Source: a virus. Taken from it: 26,906 bases of DNA. The notes under the pieces were generated by a model that searched no databases, was not told the DNA's origin, and saw only the letters and a list, made by a program, of their open reading frames with translations. Positions 7,301 through 14,087 of this stretch are shown here, one piece after another (within the stretch, counting starts at the first letter, position 1; each line of letters opens with the position of its first letter). The DNA is taken from the IMG/VR virus record IMGVR_UViG_3300035157_000407, positions 1 through 26,906 of that record. One strand, written 5' to 3'. The position numbers and the translations under genes were made by a program.

Positions 7301-7363
7301 ATGTCTTGCACAACAGTAACCTACGTATATCGTGGCGTGTCTTACACAAGAATAGTCAAATAG
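7301..7363 (+). CDS. DUF4278-like (PirA-like) 20-aa micropeptide
   Basis: A 20-codon ORF with a good Shine-Dalgarno sits directly behind the glutamine-II riboswitch. The peptide begins MSCTTVTYVYRGVSY and ends with a short basic tail. YRGVSY is the core of DUF4278, a small cyanobacterial domain found in PirA, a protein that binds the nitrogen regulator PII and changes flux into arginine synthesis. Riboswitch-linked DUF4278 micro-genes are known in marine cyanobacteria and phages. The phage peptide is shorter than PirA and may be only the core strand pair. The inferred role is to bias host nitrogen metabolism through PII or a related partner; there is no direct evidence in the sequence beyond the motif and the RNA switch. 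Its last codons overlap the 5' side of the T-arm-like RNA element. Confidence 0.75.
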   Translation: MSCTTVTYVYRGVSYTRIVK

Positions 7364-7398
7364 GTGACCTAGGGGAGGTTCGACTCCTCCCTATTCAA
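7349..7398 (+). other. tRNA T-arm-like structured RNA element
   Basis: GGAGG (7374-7378), a seven-base loop TTCGACT (7379-7385) and CCTCC (7386-7390) make a perfect 5-bp T-arm with the tRNA T-loop consensus TTCGANT. The following CTATTC (7391-7396) pairs with GAATAG (7350-7355), as an acceptor stem would. Only 18 bases separate the 5' acceptor strand from the T-arm, room for one small hairpin (TAGG-TGA-CCTA, 7361-7371) but not for D and anticodon arms. It is therefore not a tRNA gene. It could be a tRNA remnant, a tRNA mimic that attracts a processing enzyme, or chance. The 5' strand lies within the end of the 20-aa ORF, so ribosomes would disturb the fold. Confidence 0.5.
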
Positions 7399-7430
7399 TC
7401 TGGCTAAAGCCCTCTGAGGAGGATACCTTT

Positions 7431-7469
7431 ATGCCGTCGACGGTGGGAAAAGACCACAAATCTCAATGA
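7431..7469 (+). CDS. Possible 12-aa leader peptide with a very strong ribosome binding site
   Basis: GAGGAGG (7416-7422), the best Shine-Dalgarno of this interval, lies eight bases before an ATG at 7431 that opens a 12-codon frame (MPSTVGKDHKSQ, then TGA). It could be a leader peptide, or the remnant of a longer gene: I recall cyanophage micro-proteins starting MPSVGK-like, but this one stops early. The purine stretch can also pair with TCCTCC (7385-7390) in the T-arm-like element, so the two structures compete. Expression is not shown by the sequence alone. Confidence 0.3.
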   Translation: MPSTVGKDHKSQ

Positions 7470-7502
7470 GTCTAAGTAAGACTCCTATAATTCTAACGTT
7501 AG
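7468..7502 (+). promoter_or_regulatory. Hairpin, -10-like TATAAT and palindrome before the capsid gene
   Basis: GAGTCT (7468-7473) and AGACTC (7479-7484) form a 6-bp hairpin with a five-base loop. Directly behind it is TATAAT (7486-7491), a perfect bacterial -10 box, then the palindrome CTAACGTTAG (7493-7502). No good -35 box stands 16-18 bases upstream, so host sigma-70 use would need help or the match is accidental. This would be a sensible place for a promoter boosting capsid expression. The hairpin lacks a T tract and is not an intrinsic terminator. From 7503 to the capsid ATG only AT-rich leader is seen, with no clear Shine-Dalgarno. Confidence 0.3.
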
Positions 7503-7537
7503 GAACGACAATATATACCTTTAAATTTTAACCAAAA

Positions 7538-8695
7538 ATGGCACAACAAAATACAGGTGCTTCTCAGGCAGCCAAGCTAACCCGTCCGGGTTCGCTGAAT
7601 GCTGGTACTGATGCTAGAGCACTGTACTTAAAGCTGTTTAGTGGAGAAATGTTCAAAGGCTTCCAGCATGAGTCAATAGCTCGTGACTTGGTAATGAAGA
7701 GAACATTGAAGAATGGAAAATCTCTACAGTTCATCTACACAGGTAGAACAACTGCTGAGTTCCATACGCCCGGAAACAGCATCATGGGTAACAGTGATGG
7801 TGCACCTCCAGTCGCAGAAAAAACTATTACATGCGACGACCTATTAATATCTAGTGCATTCGTATATGAGCTAGATGAAACACTTGCACACTATGAATTA
7901 CGTGGTGAGATCTCTAAGAAGATCGGCTACGCATTAGCAGAGAAATATGACAGACTCATCTTCAGAGCTATTGCTAAAGGTGCAAGACAGGCTTCTCCAG
8001 TAGGAAAAACAAGTTCATTTAGAGAACCCGGCGGAACACAAATTCAGGTTGGTTCTGGTACTGGTGCTAATTCTGATGCGTATGATGCAGGCAAACTTGT
8101 AACAGCATTCTACGATGCAGCAGCAGCACTAGACGAAAAAGGAGTTTCAGGTCAAGGCAGAGTAGCCGTCCTAAACCCTCGTCAGTACTACAGTTTGATT
8201 CAAGACATAGGTCAAAACGGTCTTATCAACAGAGACGTACAAGGTACATCATTACAGTCAGGTAATGGAATCATTGAAATTGCAGGCATCAAGATCTACA
8301 AATCAATGAACATCCCATTCTTATCTAAGACTGGTGTAGCTTATGGCGGAACTACAGGTGTAACAGCTCCCGGTAATCTAGGAGATTTCGTTGGACCAGC
8401 TATAACTGATGGACAAGCTTCAGTTACAGGACTAAACAACAACTACGGTGCGGCTAACGCATTTGCTACATCTTGTGGATTAGTTTTCCAGAAGGAAGCA
8501 GCAGGGGTTGTAGAGGCTATTGGACCACAGGTTCAGGTAACTTCAGGCGACGTATCAGTTGTATATCAAGGTGACGTAATCCTTGGAAGACTAGCTATGG
8601 GTGCAGATTTCCTAAACCCAGCAGCTTGTGTTGAGCTACATGCAACAAGCACAGCTCCAACAGCATTTGGTACTTCATATCCAGCAAACGCTTAA
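7538..8695 (+). CDS. Major capsid protein (T7 gp10-like)
   Basis: The 385-residue product builds the icosahedral shell in the HK97 fold. It has a T7-type N-terminal arm and E-loop region: SLNAGTDARALYLKLFSGEMFKGF near residues 18-42, then SLQFIYTGRTTAEFHTPG, followed by the DDLLISSAFVYELDE segment and the long helix LRGEISKKIGYALAEKYD. It is slightly longer than T7 gp10A (about 345 aa). It lies after the scaffold in the T7 order, separated from it here by the hli-psbA cassette and the RNA-rich interval, and is followed at once by a strong terminator, as gene 10 is in T7. The ATG at 7538 is the only good start; its leader is AT-rich and without an obvious Shine-Dalgarno. No gp10B-like frameshift signal was recognised. 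Confidence 0.94.
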   Translation: MAQQNTGASQAAKLTRPGSLNAGTDARALYLKLFSGEMFKGFQHESIARDLVMKRTLKNGKSLQFIYTGRTTAEFHTPGNSIMGNSDGAPPVAEKTITCDDLLISSAFVYELDETLAHYELRGEISKKIGYALAEKYDRLIFRAIAKGARQASPVGKTSSFREPGGTQIQVGSGTGANSDAYDAGKLVTAFYDAAAALDEKGVSGQGRVAVLNPRQYYSLIQDIGQNGLINRDVQGTSLQSGNGIIEIAGIKIYKSMNIPFLSKTGVAYGGTTGVTAPGNLGDFVGPAITDGQASVTGLNNNYGAANAFATSCGLVFQKEAAGVVEAIGPQVQVTSGDVSVVYQGDVILGRLAMGADFLNPAACVELHATSTAPTAFGTSYPANA

Positions 8696-8711
8696 TTTTT
8701 ATTTTTTATAC

Positions 8712-8736
8712 GGGAGCTTCGGCTCCCCTTTTTTTT
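8712..8736 (+). terminator. Intrinsic terminator after the capsid gene
   Basis: A GGGAGC stem (8712-8717), TTCG loop and GCTCCC (8722-8727) are followed, after one C, by eight T residues (8729-8736). This is a textbook rho-independent terminator, placed like the T7 terminator between genes 10 and 11. It should reduce transcription of the downstream tail genes relative to capsid. The T tract ends on the base before the ATG of the next gene. Confidence 0.93.
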
Positions 8737-9354
8737 ATGACTACTCAATTAAACACCGATACCGAACTATCCGCAGTGAACTCTATCTTGGGTAGCATTG
8801 GTCAATCTCCAATAACATCTTTAAATCTTCAAGCTCTGCAAAATCCAGAGATATCAATGGTACATAACATATTGATGGAAGTAACTAAAGATGTACAGAA
8901 TGAAGGATGGCATTTTAATCAGGAAGAACACGTATTAAGATCACCTGATGCTAATGGTAATTATTTAATACCTAATAACTATTTACGATTCGACGTAAGC
9001 GACGGATTGTACGACAGAACTAGAGATGTTGTTAAAAGAAATGGAAAGCTTTACGACAAAGTAGAACATACTGATGTTTTCTCTGGTGACTTATATTTTG
9101 ACATTACTTATTTGTTTGATTTCGAGGATATACCTTCAGCAATACAACGCTACATAATATCTAGAGCTTCAGTTAGAGCAGCTACTCAAGTTGTTTCTAG
9201 TCAAGAGTTAGTACAGCTACTTCAATTAGAAGAAGCAAAAACTTTAGCGTCTGCTGTTGAATACGATTGCGAACAAGGAGATCACACCTTCTTTGGATTT
9301 CCACATGATAGTAATTACAGATCTTATCAACCTTACAAAGCACTTATTAGATAA
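8737..9354 (+). CDS. Tail tubular protein A (T7 gp11-like, tail adaptor)
   Basis: The 205-residue protein is close in size to T7 gp11 (196 aa). It begins MTTQLNTDTELSAVNSIL and continues GSIGQSPITSLNLQ, the typical start of this family, with NEGWHFNQEEHVL near residues 50-65 and a helical C-terminal half. It forms a ring that binds the portal and carries the nozzle protein gp12. It is followed by the gp12 gene with a TAATG overlap. The start codon lies directly on the T tract of the terminator and no Shine-Dalgarno lies at normal distance, so translation must use read-through transcripts and a weak or A/T-rich initiation region. Confidence 0.92.
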   Translation: MTTQLNTDTELSAVNSILGSIGQSPITSLNLQALQNPEISMVHNILMEVTKDVQNEGWHFNQEEHVLRSPDANGNYLIPNNYLRFDVSDGLYDRTRDVVKRNGKLYDKVEHTDVFSGDLYFDITYLFDFEDIPSAIQRYIISRASVRAATQVVSSQELVQLLQLEEAKTLASAVEYDCEQGDHTFFGFPHDSNYRSYQPYKALIR

Positions 9355-12300
9355 TGGCAAACGTTACACAAACTATTCCAAATTTAACTCAGGGTATATC
9401 ACAACAGCCTGATGAATACAAAGTTCCGGGTCAAGTTAGTGACATGATTAATGCCTTACCTGACGTTACACAAGGTCTACAAAAAAGACCGGCTGGAAAG
9501 TTTGTGGCATCTTTGAGTGATGGAACAAACAACGCATTCTCAACAGGTAAATGGTTTCATTATTACCGTGATGAAGGAGAACAATACATTGGTCAAGTAA
9601 TAAGAAATACTGGTCAGGCTGATGATGGAAAAGTCAGAATGTGGAATTGTTTAACTGGCGATGAACAAACCATAGTTAATGCAATAGGAAATGACTCCTA
9701 CTTAATACATACAGGTGACGAAGATATACAAACACTAACTCTAAATGACTACACTTACTTCAATAATAGAAATATAACTGTAGAGATGGATTCAACTATT
9801 GAACCTCTCAATAATTTTGGTAAGGAAGTCTTTATTGAATTAAAAAAAATAGCATATGCCAACCAGTATTCATTAAATGTTTTTGATGATACTTCAACTC
9901 GAACCACTACAACAGCTACAAGAATAAGAGTAGACTTGGTTAGATCCAGTAATAATTACTGCTCTGTATCTGGAGATCAAAATGGTTTCATGTTACCCCA
10001 TGCTGATAGAGGTGCTGCTGTAGGAACCGGAGGTAATACTAGATGTGGTGAAAATGCTGGAGACGGAAGAGATGCTTTTGCTCCTAATGTAGGCACTCGT
10101 ATATTTTCTATAAATAGTGGAGAACAACTTGTAGATGATAATGCTATTGGAGGTATAATCCAAGGTACTGGAGGTTCTGCAGATTATATTTCAAATCAAA
10201 ATTATGCCTACACTGTTGGTATTTATAAAAGACAGGTAGGAGCTGAATATGCTTTTAGTACTACCACAGGTGAATATACTGTTAGGACAGTAGATGCAAG
10301 TGGTAATTTAGTAGCACATGGACTAAGTACTGGTGATCAACTTTATTTAGATTTTGTTAGTGGACCCGGTGTTGATGAAACAAAAACTATTACAGTTGTA
10401 TCTAGTTCACAATTTAGATTTACACCTACTACAGCTCTTTCATCAGATGTTACTTATTCAGATAATAGTGGTGCAGCTTACAACGTAAATTATTCAGAAA
10501 CGAACCAACCTGATAGAAAAAATCTTTTCTTTAAAATAGCTACTACTGGTCAATCAGTACCTTATGGTTCTGGTTCAAACGTTGTATACCAAGCTAGATA
10601 CACCACAACATATGACCTTTTACATGGTGGAGAAGGTTGGCAGCTAAATGATTACTTCTATGTTTGGATGAAAGATGCTTTCTATAAAATAACTATAGAA
10701 GAAATTAGTACGTCTAATGTACAAGCAAATTTAGTTTTATGTAGACCTACACCAACACCATTTAACGTACAAACTACTATCACTGCTGATAGTATTCTTG
10801 GTGATATAAGAACAGAAATATTAGCTGCTAAAGATTCAAATGGCACTCCTTATTTCCAAGCTTCTGACGTAACAATTGTAGGTACTGGATTACATATAAA
10901 AAGAACTGGAGATAATTTTAATGCGTCTACACCTGTAGGTGAACTAATTAATGTTGTTTCTGGAAAAGTAAATAATGTAGGTGATTTACCATCTCAATGT
11001 GTACATGGAATGGTTGTTGAAGTAGTTAATAGTGATGCTGAGCAAGATAATCATTTTGTAAAATTCTTTGGTAAACAAAGAGCTGACGGTACATACATGG
11101 ATGGTCAAGGTTCATGGGAAGAATGTGCAAAACCCGGCAGAACAATAAGATTTAAAAGATCAACAATGCCAATTGTTCTTATACGTACTGCCGATGGTAA
11201 TTTCAGACTTACAGAATTAGATGGATCAACTTATGGTTTAGCAAGCTTACAAACAGCAGCTACATTTACTTCTACAACTGCAAATAATACAGTCACTGTT
11301 ACTCAAACTAATCATGGTTTTATTGATGAAGATCTTGTAAATATTGAAAGTAACGATTTAACAAATGGGCAATTTGAAATTACAAAAATAGATGCTAATA
11401 CATTTACTTACGAATCTGCTTCAAACGAAGGTGCTCATACAGCAGTAGCCTGTACTATTGGACAAGCATTTGCAGCTCCCCAATGGGATGATGCCCTAGT
11501 AGGTGATGAGGTAACTAACCCAGAACCTTCATTTGTAGGAAAACATATTAGTAAAATGCTGTTTTTTAGAAACAGATTTTGCATGCTTTCTGATGAAAAT
11601 ATCGTCATGTCCCGTCCGGGAGATTTTACTAATTTTTGGAATAAGTCAGCTATACAATTTGTAGCTAGTGACCCTATTGATATATCAGCTAGTTCAGGAT
11701 ACCCAGCAGTTTTACATGATGGCATCCAAACTAACACAGGTTTAGTTTTATTTTCTTCAAATCAACAATTCATGCTGACTACCGATAGTGACGTATTCAG
11801 CCCTACCACCGCTAAGATAAATGCTCTTTCTACTTACAACTTTAATTCTGCTACAAACCCTATCTCTCTTGGCACTACTATCGGGTTCTTAGATAACGCC
11901 GGTAAGTTTTCAAGATTTTTTGAGATGGCATCTCTACAAAGAGAAGGTGAACCAGAACTTATTGAACAAAGTGCAGTTGTTTCTAAGTTATTTGAAAAAG
12001 ATTTAAAACTAATATCTAACTCCAGAGAAAACTCAGTTATTTTCTTTAGTTCAGAAGATACTACAACCATGTATGGTTATAGATATTTTGACAATATTAG
12101 AGAAAGAAAATTAGCTTCATGGTTCAAATGGGATGTAACAGGAAATATTAAGTATCACTGTATGCAAGACGATAACTTATTTGTAGTTGTCGAAAATAAT
12201 AGCAAACATCAATTGCTGAAGTATGCAATAAAAATGGATGCTAATACTACTTTAATATCAGGGAACAGAGTACACCTTGATCATTTGATGGAGATCCCAA

Positions 12301-12899
12301 TTAATATACCTAATTCTCAACCGACAGCTCCAACAGTTACTTACAACGCTACAACTAAAAAATCGACATTTGCTAAGCCAGTTGGTTTAGAAAGTTCTAA
12401 TCAATTAGTTGCTTATGATGAAGGTACAGGTACTAACTTAGGTAGATATGGACTTATAACTGTTAATGGATCTAATTTAGAACTAGATGGTGATTGGAGA
12501 AATGAAATATTTTATATTGGATATCAATTTACTATGAAAGTTGATCTACCAACTATCTATGTAGCACGATTAGAAGGAGAATCTTACAGATCAGACACTA
12601 GAGCAAACACTATTATTCATAGAGTTAAGTTTGCATTCGGTCCTGTTGGTTTATATGAAGCAACTTTAAATAGAACTGGTAGAAACTCATATACAGAATT
12701 ATTTGAAGTAACAGATGCTAATACATATTCAGCTAATACAGCAGCAATAAGAAACGACAATAAATTATATTCAGTCCCTGTTTACGACAGAAATACAAAC
12801 GTAACTTTAACAATTAAATCAACACACCCAGCTCCAGCAAATATTAATTACTTGGTATGGGAAGGAGCTTACAACAATAATTTTTATACTCGTGTTTAA
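9354..12899 (+). CDS. Tail tubular protein B (T7 gp12-like, tail nozzle), enlarged
   Basis: The N terminus NLTQGISQQPDEYKVPGQ with NALPDVTQGLQKRPAGKF is the hallmark of the gp12 nozzle family; SYLIHTGDEDI and, later, KHISKMLFFRNRFCMLSDENIVMSRPGDFTNFW are also family features. The protein forms the hexameric nozzle below gp11. It is 1181 residues long compared with about 794 in T7. The extra length includes two similar beta-rich modules, near residues 305-360 (VAHGLSTGDQLYLDF, QFRFTPT) and 634-692 (QTNHGFIDEDLVNIE, TFTYESA), each with the pattern of a position-independent Ig-like insert. It is coupled to gp11 by a TAATG overlap. The reading frame is intact. Extra domains may decorate the nozzle or contact fibres. 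Confidence 0.92.
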   Translation: MANVTQTIPNLTQGISQQPDEYKVPGQVSDMINALPDVTQGLQKRPAGKFVASLSDGTNNAFSTGKWFHYYRDEGEQYIGQVIRNTGQADDGKVRMWNCLTGDEQTIVNAIGNDSYLIHTGDEDIQTLTLNDYTYFNNRNITVEMDSTIEPLNNFGKEVFIELKKIAYANQYSLNVFDDTSTRTTTTATRIRVDLVRSSNNYCSVSGDQNGFMLPHADRGAAVGTGGNTRCGENAGDGRDAFAPNVGTRIFSINSGEQLVDDNAIGGIIQGTGGSADYISNQNYAYTVGIYKRQVGAEYAFSTTTGEYTVRTVDASGNLVAHGLSTGDQLYLDFVSGPGVDETKTITVVSSSQFRFTPTTALSSDVTYSDNSGAAYNVNYSETNQPDRKNLFFKIATTGQSVPYGSGSNVVYQARYTTTYDLLHGGEGWQLNDYFYVWMKDAFYKITIEEISTSNVQANLVLCRPTPTPFNVQTTITADSILGDIRTEILAAKDSNGTPYFQASDVTIVGTGLHIKRTGDNFNASTPVGELINVVSGKVNNVGDLPSQCVHGMVVEVVNSDAEQDNHFVKFFGKQRADGTYMDGQGSWEECAKPGRTIRFKRSTMPIVLIRTADGNFRLTELDGSTYGLASLQTAATFTSTTANNTVTVTQTNHGFIDEDLVNIESNDLTNGQFEITKIDANTFTYESASNEGAHTAVACTIGQAFAAPQWDDALVGDEVTNPEPSFVGKHISKMLFFRNRFCMLSDENIVMSRPGDFTNFWNKSAIQFVASDPIDISASSGYPAVLHDGIQTNTGLVLFSSNQQFMLTTDSDVFSPTTAKINALSTYNFNSATNPISLGTTIGFLDNAGKFSRFFEMASLQREGEPELIEQSAVVSKLFEKDLKLISNSRENSVIFFSSEDTTTMYGYRYFDNIRERKLASWFKWDVTGNIKYHCMQDDNLFVVVENNSKHQLLKYAIKMDANTTLISGNRVHLDHLMEIPINIPNSQPTAPTVTYNATTKKSTFAKPVGLESSNQLVAYDEGTGTNLGRYGLITVNGSNLELDGDWRNEIFYIGYQFTMKVDLPTIYVARLEGESYRSDTRANTIIHRVKFAFGPVGLYEATLNRTGRNSYTELFEVTDANTYSANTAAIRNDNKLYSVPVYDRNTNVTLTIKSTHPAPANINYLVWEGAYNNNFYTRV

Positions 12900-13050
12900 T
12901 ATCACCCTTACTGAACAAGAAGTACGTATCTATATTCAATGGCTTAAAAAGAACAAGATGTACAAGGGAATGAAATTACCACTAGGTAATCCTTGGGAAT
13001 CTTGGATGCAAGAAACTATTGAAAAATTACAAACTGCTTTAAATGAGTAA
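12892..13050 (+). CDS. Small hypothetical protein, 52 aa, GTG start
   Basis: A frame from GTG at 12892, overlapping the gp12 stop by eight bases, runs 52 codons and overlaps the next gene by eight bases. The product reads MFNITLTEQEVRIYIQWLKK at the start, has PLGNPWESWMQETIEKL in the middle and ends helical. An ATG at 12958 would give a 30-residue version. The even coverage of the gap between gp12 and the gp13-like gene, and the ordinary amino-acid composition with several tryptophans, favour the longer form as a real gene. No Shine-Dalgarno is visible before the GTG, so coupling to gp12 is assumed. No family is recognised. Confidence 0.55.
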   Translation: MFNITLTEQEVRIYIQWLKKNKMYKGMKLPLGNPWESWMQETIEKLQTALNE

Positions 13051-13474
13051 ATACATTCACCCAGCAACATTGGAAGCTGCTCTTCGAGTGGCTTCTAATT
13101 TATTACCAGAAGATTATTCAGAAGTAAAAGAAGGTCATGGACATGACCCTTTGACTGCATTAGTCGTAGGTTTTCATACTTCCGATTCAGTCTATTTTAC
13201 TAATCCAAATGACGAGATATGTGGCATGGCAGGAGTCCATAAAAATGGACAAATATGGATGCTATGTACCCCAGCAATTTTAGATTTTCCACATACATTT
13301 GCTAGAGAAGCAAGAAGATATGTGAGGTCGAGAAACGAAAAGTTACTGTGGAATTTTGTTGACGAAAGAAACAAAGTCCATATCAAGTTACTTAGGTTTT
13401 TAGGTTTTAAATTTCTTAGAAGATTTCCCTACGGACCAAACAATTTATCCTTTATAGAATTTTGCCGTGTGTAG
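13043..13474 (+). CDS. T7 gp13-like internal protein, acetyltransferase-like fold
   Basis: The 143-residue protein lies between the nozzle and gp14-like genes, as T7 gene 13 does, and is of similar size. Segments NDEICGMAGVHKNGQIWMLCTPAILD, FAREARRYVRSR and VHIKLLRFLGFKFLRRFPYGP correspond to the T7 gp13 pattern, which resembles a GNAT acetyltransferase core. In T7, gp13 is needed for proper assembly of the internal core but is not a main virion component. Whether it still binds acetyl-CoA is not evident: a clear Q/RxxGxG/A loop was not found. The start is an ATG within the last codons of the 52-aa ORF, and its 3' end overlaps the gp14-like gene by eight bases. Confidence 0.8.
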   Translation: MSKYIHPATLEAALRVASNLLPEDYSEVKEGHGHDPLTALVVGFHTSDSVYFTNPNDEICGMAGVHKNGQIWMLCTPAILDFPHTFAREARRYVRSRNEKLLWNFVDERNKVHIKLLRFLGFKFLRRFPYGPNNLSFIEFCRV

Positions 13475-14087
13475 TGCAGCAGCGATAGGACCAGCAGTGG
13501 GAGCAGTAGGCTCCGCAATGCAAGCGTCCGCAAACAACAAACATAAGAAGAAGATGTATGAGCATCAACTTAGAGTCAGAGAACGTAAGTGGATGCAAAC
13601 TCGAACAACTTATGCAAGTAAAAAAGTTCAGTTTCAACAAGAAGTCAATCTTTCAAATATGGCAGCTCAACGAGCTTATACAAGAACACAACAACAACTT
13701 AATAATGCTAAGTCTTTAGCAATCTTGCAGAATCAAGATGACTTTAAAAAGATGCTACAAAGCGAAGGAATGATTGAAGCTAAGGCAGCAGAACGTGGAG
13801 TTAGAGGTGCAAGTATAGCTAGATTATTAGTTATGAACAAAGGTGAATTTGGCATGAGTCAAGCAATGAGAGCAAGAGGTTTAACTCAGGCTGGTTACGA
13901 CGCTAAAGCAGTTAATGCAGATGTTAATAGACAGCTAAAATCACAATTAAATAGATCATTTGGAAAAGTTGCTATTCAACCTATCCAAGACTTTGCGCCA
14001 CCACCACCTCAAATGGAAAACGTAGGTTTAACATTCATGATGGGAATGGGTAATGCAATAGGTGAAGGTATAGCCGGGAGAAAATAA
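13467..14087 (+). CDS. Internal virion protein B (T7 gp14-like)
   Basis: The product is 206 residues, close to T7 gp14 (196 aa). It starts at a GTG overlapping the previous gene and reads MCSAAAIGPAVGAVGSAMQ, a small-residue hydrophobic N terminus, then a long helical, basic middle, and the RGVRGASIARLL segment near residue 110 that is characteristic of this family. On infection gp14 is ejected first and forms the outer-membrane part of the DNA translocation channel. The GTG start is supported by the Met-Cys N terminus typical of the family and by the overlap. A proline-rich stretch (FAPPPPQMENVG) precedes the glycine-containing C terminus. It is coupled to the next gene by TAATG. Confidence 0.85.
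   Translation: MCSAAAIGPAVGAVGSAMQASANNKHKKKMYEHQLRVRERKWMQTRTTYASKKVQFQQEVNLSNMAAQRAYTRTQQQLNNAKSLAILQNQDDFKKMLQSEGMIEAKAAERGVRGASIARLLVMNKGEFGMSQAMRARGLTQAGYDAKAVNADVNRQLKSQLNRSFGKVAIQPIQDFAPPPPQMENVGLTFMMGMGNAIGEGIAGRK

Noticed and set aside
7374-7396. Phage attachment site in a tRNA 3' end
   Set aside because: There is no integrase gene in the window and the site lies in the middle of late genes; the match is limited to T-arm consensus.
7349-7398. A true tRNA gene or a permuted tmRNA
   Set aside because: D and anticodon arms have no room, and no matching 5' half or tmRNA-type GGGGC acceptor was found on either side.
8695-8740. Capsid gp10B-type frameshift extension
   Set aside because: The bases after the capsid stop are the terminator hairpin, and no slippery site with a useful extended frame was recognised.
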